Part shown: positions 55,611-63,744 of the stretch, one piece after another | Numbering within the stretch: the stretch's first letter is position 1 | Layout: every line of letters starts with the position of its first letter | Source of the DNA: JAGQYH01 sp041393015 | GTDB taxonomy: Bacteria > Bacteroidota > Bacteroidia > Chitinophagales > JADIYW01 | Assembly (NCBI GenBank): GCA_041393015.1 | Contig: JAWKKV010000003.1 | Location: forward strand, 62,001 to 126,000 | Length of the DNA stretch: 64,000 nt | Direction: 5' to 3' | Position numbers and translations under genes: made by a program | The notes under the pieces: model-generated | What the model was told of the DNA's origin: nothing | Seen by the model: only the letters and a program-made list of their open reading frames with translations | Database searches by the model: none

Positions 55611-57917
55611 ATGTTTCAACTAAAAAAACATCTCCCTCTATTGCTGATAGCATTTATGCTATTTAACTCGCAACAAATTTTCGCTCAAAGTGGGCGTTTA
55701 GCTAGAGCCAATGCAGCATATGATAAATTGGCCTATTCGCCTGCAATTGAATTGTATAAAAGTGTGCTAGACGATAGCGAAAACTTTGAGGCAATGAGCA
55801 AGTTGGCAGATTGCTACCGCTTAACAAATCAATACCCAGAAGCCGAATATTGGTACGGAAAGGTTTGTAGTAAAACGGAAGCAGAGCCGCAAGACATGCT
55901 TTACTATGCTGAAGTGCTTCAAACAAATGAAAAATATGCTGAAGCAGCTAAATGGTATCAAAATTATAGTGAGCAGGTTCCAGGAGATAAAAGAGCGGAT
56001 AATCAATTAAAAGCGTCTCAAAATTACAGACAGTTTTTTAAAGATGTAGATCGTTATAGAATTGAACACCTTAACTTCAATAGCGGTGTATATGATTTTA
56101 GTCCGGTTTACTTTGAAGATGGTATTGTTTTTAGTAGCTCAAGAGATAGTGCACAAAGTATTGGTCGTACTGCGACATGGACTGGTGAACCATTTTTTGA
56201 CCTATATTATGTTGAAGAAACCGACGTTGATACTGCAAATGGTCAAAACATTTCTACTGATGGTGGAAGCTGGACAAGACCTAAATCAATAAAAGGTAGA
56301 GTAAATACAAAGTATCATGAAGGGCCAATAGTTTTTACGCCTGATATGAGCAAAGTATATTTTACAAGAAACAATTTTGACAATACACGTGTAGTTGGGA
56401 AAGTTGGGAAAAGTACAGATAAGATTGTAAAACTTAAACTTTATACTGCTGAAATTAGAGATAATAAGTGGGAAAACATTAAGGAGTTTGCTTATAATGA
56501 TGATGAATATAGTGTAGGTCATGCCGCTATTAGCCCGGATGCAGAATACTTGTACTTTGTAAGCGATATGCCTGGTGGATATGGAGGTACAGATTTATAT
56601 GTTTGTAAAAAAGAAGAAAATGGATGGAGTACACCATTAAACATGGGGCCGGCAATTAATACAGAAGGTGATGAAATGTTTCCATACGTACATAATGATG
56701 GTACAATGTATTTTTCCAGTGATGGACAAGGCGGCTTAGGTGGTTTGGATATCTTTAAAATGAGTGGATCAGGAACCAATTGGGGAGAAGTGAAAAACAT
56801 GGGCGCTCCTCTAAATTCAAGTGAAGACGATTTTGGATTGATTTACAATGCTGAAAAAACACAGGGCTACTTAACGAGTGATCGAGTGGGTGGAACTGGA
56901 AGTGATGATATTTATAGATTCTATGATGAAGGAATTACTTTAGAAGGAATTGTTGTAGATATGGATACTGATGAACCTATTTGTGATGCAAACGTCGCAA
57001 TGAGTTATTTATCAGATGTTGTAGGAGAGAATGTCGGTAAATGTGATGGTAAATTTGAATTTAGTGTATTGCCTGGAAGAGATTATTCTTTAGAAGGTTG
57101 TGCTGAATTATATGACTGTAAAACGGTTAAAACTACAACTAAGGGCATTAAGCCGGGAGGTAAAGTATTTGTAAAAATTCCATTGAAACTTATTCCTCCA
57201 TTAGATTTGGAAGTTTTAGTTGTAGATAAAATAACAAGAAATCCAATTGCAAATTCGAAAGTTGTAGCCTATAATAATTGCGATGAGACATACACTAATC
57301 GTGATAGTGATGCAGAAGGAATGAGTTACTATAAAAACATCCAACAAGGTTGTGCTTTTAATGTAAGTGCCAACGCAGTTGGATATTTACCAGGAGACGG
57401 AGATATAATTGTAGATGGAAGTGTGAATCCTGCAAGATTAGTAATTGAACTTGAGAAAATTAAAATTGATGATCAATATGGTCCTTCAGTAGGAATTATC
57501 TTAAAGAATATTTACTACGACTTTGATCAAAGCTATATTAGACCTGAAGCAGAAGTTGATTTAAATAAGGTATTGAACTTTATGAATATTAATCCAGGCA
57601 CAATTGTAGAAATAGGGTCGCATACTGATGCTAGAGCAACTTTTGCATATAATGAAGCATTAAGTGAAAGAAGAGCAAAATCAGCCGTAAATTGGTTAGT
57701 TCAGAGAGGAATTCCTAGAAATAGATTAGTAGCAGTAGGATATGGCGAATTACAAGTATTAAATGGTTGTACGGATAATGTACAGTGTACAGAAGAAGAG
57801 CACCAAAGAAATAGAAGAACGGAGTTTAGAGTAATTGATAATGTAACAGGTATCGATCAAAAAAGTATTGAAAGGTTCGATATGTTGATTGACCCTTGTT
57901 TAAAGTGTCCATTCTAA
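55611..57917 (+). CDS. OmpA-family protein with TPR, PD40 and CarboxypepD_reg-like domains
   Basis: A 768-residue envelope protein. Signal peptide to about residue 26, then a TPR-like helical region (30-135; ARANAAYDKLAYSPAIELYK). A PD40/WD40-like propeller follows (about 155-440; AISPDAEYLYFVSDMPGGYG, MYFSSDGQGGLGGLDIF), then two carboxypeptidase-regulatory-like beta domains (about 445-620). The C-terminal OmpA domain (636-745; YYDFDQSYIRPEAEVDLNKV, GSHTDARATFAYNEALSERR) binds peptidoglycan. This architecture regularly follows porP/sprF genes in Bacteroidota, so it probably fixes the T9SS adhesin complex to the cell wall. Confidence 0.92.
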   Translation: MFQLKKHLPLLLIAFMLFNSQQIFAQSGRLARANAAYDKLAYSPAIELYKSVLDDSENFEAMSKLADCYRLTNQYPEAEYWYGKVCSKTEAEPQDMLYYAEVLQTNEKYAEAAKWYQNYSEQVPGDKRADNQLKASQNYRQFFKDVDRYRIEHLNFNSGVYDFSPVYFEDGIVFSSSRDSAQSIGRTATWTGEPFFDLYYVEETDVDTANGQNISTDGGSWTRPKSIKGRVNTKYHEGPIVFTPDMSKVYFTRNNFDNTRVVGKVGKSTDKIVKLKLYTAEIRDNKWENIKEFAYNDDEYSVGHAAISPDAEYLYFVSDMPGGYGGTDLYVCKKEENGWSTPLNMGPAINTEGDEMFPYVHNDGTMYFSSDGQGGLGGLDIFKMSGSGTNWGEVKNMGAPLNSSEDDFGLIYNAEKTQGYLTSDRVGGTGSDDIYRFYDEGITLEGIVVDMDTDEPICDANVAMSYLSDVVGENVGKCDGKFEFSVLPGRDYSLEGCAELYDCKTVKTTTKGIKPGGKVFVKIPLKLIPPLDLEVLVVDKITRNPIANSKVVAYNNCDETYTNRDSDAEGMSYYKNIQQGCAFNVSANAVGYLPGDGDIIVDGSVNPARLVIELEKIKIDDQYGPSVGIILKNIYYDFDQSYIRPEAEVDLNKVLNFMNINPGTIVEIGSHTDARATFAYNEALSERRAKSAVNWLVQRGIPRNRLVAVGYGELQVLNGCTDNVQCTEEEHQRNRRTEFRVIDNVTGIDQKSIERFDMLIDPCLKCPF

Positions 57918-57982
57918 GAACAGCTTTTTAAAACAAAGCTGACCAAGGAATCTAAATTGAAATTAAATTAGAAAAACATAGA

Positions 57983-58018
57983 AGCAGCTGATGAAACATC
58001 ATCAGTTGCTTTTGTTTT
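57983..58018 (+). terminator. Intrinsic terminator of the adhesin operon
   Basis: A 12-bp stem, AGCAGCTGATGA / TCATCAGTTGCT (one G-U pair), with a 4-nt loop, followed by TTTGTTTT. It is 66 bp after the OmpA-family stop codon. Confidence 0.87.
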
Positions 58019-58099
58019 AACTGTTAATGAGTAGATTAATTACGAAGTAGAAAAATTGTAATTAATAATTCTTTAGCACGTAGATAATTAAAATTAAAG

Positions 58100-58107
58100 T
58101 ATATTTG
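58100..58107 (+). promoter_or_regulatory. Bacteroidota-type -7 element for rpsU
   Basis: TATATTTG followed by CA matches TAnnTTTG and lies 22 bp before the rpsU ATG, leaving a short leader. The -33 element is not clear. Confidence 0.55.
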
Positions 58108-58129
58108 CAACCCAAAATAAAAAATTAGT

Positions 58130-58318
58130 ATGTTAATTATTGATGCAAGAGAAAGTGACTCAATTGATAAAGCACTTAAAAAGTACAAAAGAAAGTTTGA
58201 AAAGACAGGTTTAATGAAACAATTAAGGTCTCGTCAACACTTTACTAAGCCGTCTGTAAAAAGAAGAGCAGAAGTTCTTAAAGCAGCTTACAGAGATAAG
58301 GTAAAAAGTTCAATGTAA
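58130..58318 (+). CDS. rpsU: 30S ribosomal protein S21
   Basis: A 62-residue basic ribosomal protein of the small subunit. The start MLIIDARESDSIDKALKKYK and the block LRSRQHFTKPSVKRRAEVLK are typical of the Bacteroidota S21. In this phylum S21 has been linked to sequestering the anti-Shine-Dalgarno end of 16S rRNA, in line with the lack of Shine-Dalgarno sites in this window. A candidate promoter lies immediately upstream; xerC/D and hpf follow on the same strand. Confidence 0.96.
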   Translation: MLIIDARESDSIDKALKKYKRKFEKTGLMKQLRSRQHFTKPSVKRRAEVLKAAYRDKVKSSM

Positions 58319-58397
58319 GAGTTGCATTTCAATAAACTTATTCCTATCTTTCTTTTCGCTCTTAATAGTAGGGTAACAAAAGATAAGGACGCTAGGA

Positions 58398-59279
58398 ATG
58401 AGATTGAAAGATTTTCTCAATTACTTACAACATGAAAAGAGATATTCTGATAAAACAGTAATTTCCTACAAAAAGGATTTACAACAGTTTCAGGATTTCA
58501 TAGAGTCAAACTTATTAGTTAACACTGAAGTTACCAGTAAACATGTTAGATCATGGATGGTAGACTTGTTAAATAATAAAAAGCTAGCACCTTCCTCCAT
58601 TCGAAGAAAGCTATCATCACTTAATACTTACTTCAATTGGCTTCTAAAACATGAAGCTATTAAAGTTAACCCTGCCAAGGGTGTAGCATCTTTAAAATTA
58701 CCTCAGAGAGCACCTCAGTATTTATCAAATTTGTCTACCGACAAAATGATTAAAGATCTCCAATTAGAAATTACTAATTGGTACGATCGAAGAAACTATT
58801 TACTAATAGAATTATTATACAATACTGGAATACGGCGACAGGAATTAATAGAATTAAAGTGGAATGATATAGACAGCGGTCGAAAATTTATAACTGTATT
58901 GGGAAAAGGCAAAAAAGAAAGGCACATCCCTATTTCACAAAAATTGATTGAAAGTATAGAGATTTATAAAAAAGAAATTCAAGAACAATTTCTATCTCTG
59001 CCAGAACAAATTTTTATTACCGATAAAGGCACCAAACTATATCCCAAATTCGTTTATAATGTAGTGAAAAGATATCTGACTAGATATAGCACATTACAAA
59101 AGAGAAGTCCGCATGTATTAAGACATACGTTTGCTACCCATCTGTTAAATAATGGTGCTGATTTAAATGATATTAAAGAATTGTTAGGCCACTCAAGCCT
59201 TGCATCAACCCAAGTATATACACATAATTCTATTGAAGACCTTAAGAATATTTATAAACAAGCTCATCCAAAGAGCTAA
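58398..59279 (+). CDS. Tyrosine recombinase XerC/XerD
   Basis: A 293-residue site-specific recombinase that resolves chromosome dimers at dif. The N-terminal SAM-like core-binding domain (1-90) begins FLNYLQHEKRYSDKTVISY. The catalytic residues are Arg146 (NTGIRRQEL), a Lys in LGKGKKERHIP, His239 and Arg242 (HVLRHTFATHLL), His265 (LGHSSLASTQVYTH) and nucleophile Tyr274. The housekeeping size and the position between rpsU and hpf argue against a phage integrase. XerC versus XerD cannot be told. Confidence 0.93.
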   Translation: MRLKDFLNYLQHEKRYSDKTVISYKKDLQQFQDFIESNLLVNTEVTSKHVRSWMVDLLNNKKLAPSSIRRKLSSLNTYFNWLLKHEAIKVNPAKGVASLKLPQRAPQYLSNLSTDKMIKDLQLEITNWYDRRNYLLIELLYNTGIRRQELIELKWNDIDSGRKFITVLGKGKKERHIPISQKLIESIEIYKKEIQEQFLSLPEQIFITDKGTKLYPKFVYNVVKRYLTRYSTLQKRSPHVLRHTFATHLLNNGADLNDIKELLGHSSLASTQVYTHNSIEDLKNIYKQAHPKS

Positions 59280-59294
59280 AAAAAATGATTGTAG

Positions 59295-59600
59295 ATGAAA
59301 GTAGAAATTCAAGCAGTGCATTTTAATGCAGATGAAAAGTTGAAAAGCTTTATTGAAGCGAAAGCAGAAAAATTAAACACTTTTTTTGATCGAATTATCG
59401 ATTGTAGTGTAACACTAAGTTTGGAGCATAACGGAGCTTCCATAAAAGATAAGAATGTAGTTGTAAAAGTGCAGATACCTGGCGCTTTATTAGTCGCCAA
59501 AGAATCTACCAAATTATTTGAAGAATCTACAGATTTGGCATTTGATCACATAAGAAGACAAATTAGAAAGCATAAATCAAAATTAAGACAACACGTTTAA
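59295..59600 (+). CDS. hpf: Ribosome hibernation promoting factor (short HPF/RaiA)
   Basis: A 101-residue short-form HPF/RaiA protein that binds the 30S decoding centre and holds ribosomes inactive in stationary phase. The beta-alpha fold segments are KVEIQAVHFNADEKLKSFIE and FDRIIDCSVTLSLEH, with the basic C-terminal RRQIRKHKSKLRQHV. It lacks the long dimerisation domain. It is 15 bp after the recombinase gene and before the tRNA-tuf cluster, a frequent Bacteroidota arrangement. Confidence 0.92.
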   Translation: MKVEIQAVHFNADEKLKSFIEAKAEKLNTFFDRIIDCSVTLSLEHNGASIKDKNVVVKVQIPGALLVAKESTKLFEESTDLAFDHIRRQIRKHKSKLRQHV

Positions 59601-59648
59601 AATGTTAGGTCATATTAAATTGATGATTTAACCGTTTCTTTATTTTAG

Positions 59649-59725
59649 TTTTCAAGAATATTCTCGTAACTTTGCAAGCCAATTTGAGAAACCTAGTTGT
59701 TTTTCTCATTGAATGTTCTTGAAAA
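59649..59725 (+). promoter_or_regulatory. tRNA operon promoter region within a nested inverted repeat
   Basis: TAACTTTG followed by CA at 59667-59674 is a good TAnnTTTG element, about 120 bp before the first tRNA. It lies inside an inverted repeat whose outer arms are 59649-59663 and 59711-59725 (14 of 15 pairs). Inner arms are TGAGAAA (59685-59691) and TTTCTCA (59702-59708). Confidence 0.6.
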
Positions 59726-59794
59726 TCAACAAGTTAAGATGCTTTTGCGAGCCTTTTATTAGTGTAGTTTGTAAGCGTAATGCTTAAAGAGTAT

Positions 59795-59868
59795 GCCAAT
59801 GTAGCTCAGTTGGCCAGAGCAGCTGATTTGTAATCAGCCGGTCGGGGGTTCGAATCCCTCCATTGGCT
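59795..59868 (+). tRNA. tRNA-Thr (TGT)
   Basis: A full cloverleaf. The acceptor arms are GCCAATG and CATTGGC, the anticodon loop is TTTGTAA with anticodon TGT, and the T-loop is TTCGAAT. CCA is not encoded. It is the first of four tRNAs before tuf. Confidence 0.96.
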
Positions 59869-59953
59869 CGTTATAATTGTGCTAATAAAAACTCATATAA
59901 GTAATGGAATTTGACGGTTGTCGATTCCCTGCTGTTGAGAAGCATCTTAACTA

Positions 59954-60035
59954 GGGGAGATACCAAAGCGGCCAACTGGGGCAGACTGTAAATCTGTTGT
60001 CTTCGACTTCGTAGGTTCGAATCCTGCTCTCCCCA
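59954..60035 (+). tRNA. tRNA-Tyr (GTA)
   Basis: The acceptor arms are GGGGAGA and TCTCCCC, the anticodon loop is CTGTAAA with anticodon GTA, and a long variable arm makes it a class II tRNA of 82 nt. Confidence 0.96.
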
Positions 60036-60085
60036 CTTGTTATTAAATGTGTGATGTCAAATTTAGTTTGAATAAGTCACATAGT

Positions 60086-60158
60086 GCGGGAGTAGCTCAG
60101 TTGGTAGAGCATCAGCCTTCCAAGCTGAGGGTCGCGGGTTCGAGTCTCGTCTCCCGCT
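60086..60158 (+). tRNA. tRNA-Gly (TCC)
   Basis: The acceptor arms are GCGGGAG and CTCCCGC, the anticodon loop is CTTCCAA with anticodon TCC; 73 nt. Confidence 0.96.
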
Positions 60159-60278
60159 CTAAATATTAAAGCCTGGCTTTAATATGGTTAAATAATGTTG
60201 ATCGGAAAGAAAAGTTCTTATAAATAGTGAAGTAGAAATAATGGGGATTATAATCACCCTTTATGTCGCTTGGTACAA

Positions 60279-60350
<72 letters not shown>

Positions 60351-60439
60351 CTCCTTCACAAAACAATTATAGAATTAATAATTCGAAAATTAATATTAGA
60401 AACATTTTTTTGTAAATCAAAATTAAAACAGCTTGAATC

Positions 60440-61627
60440 ATGGCTAAAGAAAAGTTCATAAAGAACAAACCACACGTTAACGTAGGAACAATTGGTCACG
60501 TAGATCACGGTAAAACTACACTTACTGCAGCTATTACATCTGTATTAGCTGATAAAGGATGGGCGCAAAAGAAAGATTACGCATCAATTGACGCAGCTCC
60601 TGAAGAAAAAGAAAGAGGTATTACAATTAATACTGCTCACGTAGAGTATGAAACTGAAAATAGACACTATGCTCACGTAGATTGTCCAGGTCACGCGGAT
60701 TACGTAAAGAACATGGTAACTGGTGCTGCTCAAATGGATGGTGCAATTTTAGTATGTGCTGCTACTGACGGTCCAATGCCTCAAACAAGAGAGCATATCT
60801 TATTAGCAAGACAAGTAGGTGTTCCTGCTGTTGTTGTTTTCTTAAACAAAGCTGACTTAGTTGACGATCCGGAATTGTTAGAGTTAGTTGAAATGGAAGT
60901 AAGAGAATTATTGAGCTTCTACGATTTCGATGGTGACAATGCTCCTATTATTACAGGATCTGCATTAGGTGCTTTAAATGGTGAGCCTGAAGCAGTTGCT
61001 AAAATCATGGAATTGATGGATGCTGTAGATTCTTACATTCCTGTACCTCCAAGACCAATCGATAAGCCTTTCTTATTACCTGTAGAAGATGTATTCTCAA
61101 TTACTGGTAGAGGAACTGTTGCAACTGGTAGAATTGAAAGAGGTGTTGTTAATACTGGCGATCCTTTAGAAATTGTTGGATTGCAAGAAAAATCAATGAC
61201 AACTACTTGTACTGGTGTTGAAATGTTTAGAAAAATATTAGACACAGGTGAAGCTGGTGACAACGTTGGTTTGTTGTTAAGAGGTATTGAGAAAGACGAT
61301 ATCAAAAGAGGAATGGTTATTTGTAAGCCTAAATCAATTACTCCACACACTGAATTTAAATGTGAAGTGTACGTATTGAGTAAAGAAGAAGGTGGAAGAC
61401 ATACTCCATTCTTTAATAAATATAGACCGCAATTTTACTTAAGAACAACAGATTGTACTGGTGAAGTAGTATTGCCAGACGGTGTTGAAATGGTAATGCC
61501 TGGTGATAACGTATCTATTACTGTTAAATTGATTTATCCTGTAGCCTTAGAGAAAGGTTTAAGATTTGCGATCAGAGAAGGTGGTAGAACTGTTGGAGCA
61601 GGTCAGGTTACTGAAATTATTAAGTAA
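60440..61627 (+). CDS. tuf: Elongation factor Tu
   Basis: A GTPase that brings aminoacyl-tRNA to the ribosome. At 395 residues it has standard length. The G1 loop is GHVDHGKT (19-26), followed by ERGITINTAHVEYET (switch), DCPGHADYVKNM and NKADLVDD. Beta-barrel domains 2 and 3 follow, with TGRGTVATGRIERG and the C-terminal REGGRTVGAGQV. Codon use is strongly biased, as expected for a highly expressed gene. It is probably transcribed with the four tRNAs upstream and tRNA-Trp/secE downstream. Confidence 0.98.
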   Translation: MAKEKFIKNKPHVNVGTIGHVDHGKTTLTAAITSVLADKGWAQKKDYASIDAAPEEKERGITINTAHVEYETENRHYAHVDCPGHADYVKNMVTGAAQMDGAILVCAATDGPMPQTREHILLARQVGVPAVVVFLNKADLVDDPELLELVEMEVRELLSFYDFDGDNAPIITGSALGALNGEPEAVAKIMELMDAVDSYIPVPPRPIDKPFLLPVEDVFSITGRGTVATGRIERGVVNTGDPLEIVGLQEKSMTTTCTGVEMFRKILDTGEAGDNVGLLLRGIEKDDIKRGMVICKPKSITPHTEFKCEVYVLSKEEGGRHTPFFNKYRPQFYLRTTDCTGEVVLPDGVEMVMPGDNVSITVKLIYPVALEKGLRFAIREGGRTVGAGQVTEIIK

Positions 61628-61688
61628 TTTTTGATAGATAACAAGAGTAAGGATGGCTAATGGAAATCTGTTAGCCATCATTAGTCTT

Positions 61689-61761
61689 ACGGGTGTAGCT
61701 CAGCTGGTAGAGCAACGGTCTCCAAAACCGTAGGTCGCAGGTTCGATCCCTTCCGCCCGTG
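61689..61761 (+). tRNA. tRNA-Trp (CCA)
   Basis: The acceptor arms are ACGGGTG and CGCCCGT, the anticodon loop is CTCCAAA with anticodon CCA; 73 nt. Placement between tuf and secE is conserved across bacteria. Confidence 0.96.
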
Positions 61762-61774
61762 CAATAGGAAAAGA

Positions 61775-61972
61775 ATGAATAAAGTAATAGCATATTGTAA
61801 AGAGTCTTACGGCGAGTTAGTAAATAAGGTTAGTTGGCCAACTTGGAAAGAATTACAATCAAGCGCTATAGTGGTGATGATTGCTTCTTTAATTATTGCG
61901 TTGGTTATTTGGGGTATGGATATGGCTTCAAAATTTATTTTGAACGATATCTTTTACAAGAATATCGGCTAA
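61775..61972 (+). CDS. secE: Preprotein translocase subunit SecE
   Basis: A 65-residue single-span subunit of the SecYEG channel. The conserved amphipathic part ELVNKVSWPTWKELQSSAIV is followed by one membrane segment (about residues 30-52). It lies between tRNA-Trp and nusG, its usual place. Confidence 0.95.
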   Translation: MNKVIAYCKESYGELVNKVSWPTWKELQSSAIVVMIASLIIALVIWGMDMASKFILNDIFYKNIG

Positions 61973-61988
61973 CAGCGAAAACGAAAAA

Positions 61989-62537
61989 ATGGCAGCAGAC
62001 GATAAAAATTGGTATGTACTTCGTGTAGTAAGTGGGAAGGAAAATAAAATCAAGGAATATCTTGATATGGAAATTTCTAGATCAAACTGGGGAGATATTG
62101 TAACACAGATTCTTGTACCTAAAGAAAAAGTATATAAGTTAAGAGGCGGAAAGAAAGTAATCCAAGAGAAGAATTTCTATCCGGGTTATATGTTGGTGGA
62201 AGCAGTAGCTGCAAGATTTAGTGGAGAAATTATCTCTACCATTAACAGTACTACCAATGTTATTCATTTTTTAGGGAAAGATAATCCTATTCCTGTAAAA
62301 CAAAATGAAGTAAATCGAATATTAGGAAAAGTAGATGCTATGCAAGAAGTTGGTGTGGCGGTAAATGAACCTTTCTTAGTTGGAGAAACAGTAAAAATTA
62401 TAGATGGACCTTTCAACGATTTCAATGGAACTGTTGAAGAGTTAGATGAGGAGAAGAAAAAACTAAAGGTGATTGTAAAGATCTTCGGAAGAAGAACACC
62501 TGTAGAGTTGAATTTTATGCAAGTTGAAAAAATATAG
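61989..62537 (+). CDS. nusG: Transcription termination/antitermination protein NusG
   Basis: A 182-residue RNA polymerase-binding factor that suppresses pausing and links to Rho or the ribosome. The N-terminal NGN domain starts NWYVLRVVSGKENKIKEYL and includes KNFYPGYMLVEA. The C-terminal KOW motif is VGETVKIIDGPFNDFNGTVE. It is 16 bp after secE and 2 bp before rplK. Confidence 0.97.
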   Translation: MAADDKNWYVLRVVSGKENKIKEYLDMEISRSNWGDIVTQILVPKEKVYKLRGGKKVIQEKNFYPGYMLVEAVAARFSGEIISTINSTTNVIHFLGKDNPIPVKQNEVNRILGKVDAMQEVGVAVNEPFLVGETVKIIDGPFNDFNGTVEELDEEKKKLKVIVKIFGRRTPVELNFMQVEKI

Positions 62538-62539
62538 CC

Positions 62540-62995
62540 ATGGCTAAAGAAATTGAAGTTTTTATAAAGTTACAGATTAAAGGTGGTCAAGCAAATCCAG
62601 CGCCACCAGTAGGTCCAGCATTAGGTGCTAAAGGAGTTAATATTATGGACTTCTGTAAACAATTTAATGCGAGAACGCAAGACCAACCGGGTAAAGTATT
62701 ACCAGTTGTAATCTCTGTATTCAAAGATAAGTCGTTTACATTCATTATTAAAACGCCTCCTGCTGCAGTACTATTATTAGAAGCGGCTAAATTGAAGTCT
62801 GGTTCTGCTGAACCAAACAGAATAAAAGTTGGGTCAGTATCATGGGATCAAATTAAAGAGATCGCTGAGTTGAAAATGCCAGATTTAAATGCATTTACTG
62901 TAGAATCAGGAATGAAAATGGTAGCTGGGACAGCACGTAGCATGGGATTAAAAGTAAGCGGTAAAGCTCCTTGGGCTGCAGCTGCTAATGCATAA
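62540..62995 (+). CDS. rplK: 50S ribosomal protein L11
   Basis: A 151-residue protein of the GTPase-associated centre. The Pro-rich N-terminal GGQANPAPPVGPALGAKGVN and the C-terminal rRNA-binding part with GTARSMGLKV are typical. The end is a few residues longer (Ala-rich) than in E. coli. Confidence 0.97.
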   Translation: MAKEIEVFIKLQIKGGQANPAPPVGPALGAKGVNIMDFCKQFNARTQDQPGKVLPVVISVFKDKSFTFIIKTPPAAVLLLEAAKLKSGSAEPNRIKVGSVSWDQIKEIAELKMPDLNAFTVESGMKMVAGTARSMGLKVSGKAPWAAAANA

Positions 62996-63021
62996 TTGTA
63001 GAATATATAAATAAGTTAGAA

Positions 63022-63714
63022 GTGAAGTTAACTAAGAAGAGAAAAGCTATTGCAGATAAGGTAGAAAAAGAGAAATTGTATTCCCTTGAAGAAGCAACAG
63101 CATTAATAAAGAAGGTTAGCACAACCAAATTTGATGGTTCTGTAGATTTACATATTCGATTAGGAGTAGATCCTAGAAAACCGGATCAAGCTATTAGAGG
63201 AACAGTAAGCCTTCCACACGGAACAGGTAAAACAAAAACAGTTTTGGTAATGTGTACACCTGATAAGGAAGACGAAGCTAGAGAAGCTGGTGCTGATTAT
63301 GTTGGTTTAGAGGAGTTCGTTGACAAAATTTCTAGCGGTTGGACAGACGTAGATGTAATTATTGCAACACCTAATGTTATGCCTAAAATCGGTAGATTAG
63401 GTAAAGTATTAGGTCCAAGAAACTTAATGCCAAACCCTAAATCAGGAACAGTTACTGTTGATGTAGCTAATGCTGTTAAGGATGTAAAAGGTGGAAAGAT
63501 TGCTTTTAGAGTTGATAAATACGGTATTCTTCACTCTACAGTTGGAAAAGTTTCTTTTTCCCCTGAACAATTAGCGGGTAACATGAAAGAGTTGTTAACT
63601 ACTCTTCATAAAATGAAGCCTGCTGCGGCGAAAGGGGTTTACTTCAAAAGCATTTTTGCTGCTCCAACGATGGGATCGGCTGTTCAAATTGATCCGAAAA
63701 GTTTAGGATTGTAA
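63022..63714 (+). CDS. rplA: 50S ribosomal protein L1
   Basis: A 230-residue L1-stalk protein; in other bacteria it also represses its own operon by binding the mRNA. Landmarks are KFDGSVDLHIRLGVDPRKPD, GRLGKVLGPRNLMPNPKSGT and KAGKIA-like VKGGKIAFRVDK. The start is GTG 63022, which gives the usual N terminus; no ATG fits. Confidence 0.97.
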   Translation: MKLTKKRKAIADKVEKEKLYSLEEATALIKKVSTTKFDGSVDLHIRLGVDPRKPDQAIRGTVSLPHGTGKTKTVLVMCTPDKEDEAREAGADYVGLEEFVDKISSGWTDVDVIIATPNVMPKIGRLGKVLGPRNLMPNPKSGTVTVDVANAVKDVKGGKIAFRVDKYGILHSTVGKVSFSPEQLAGNMKELLTTLHKMKPAAAKGVYFKSIFAAPTMGSAVQIDPKSLGL

Positions 63715-63744
63715 TTAAATAAGTAAGTTAAGAAAGATAAGGCT

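Noticed and set aside
61834..62028. 64-codon plus-strand open frame overlapping secE and nusG
   Set aside because: Out of frame with both well-conserved genes.
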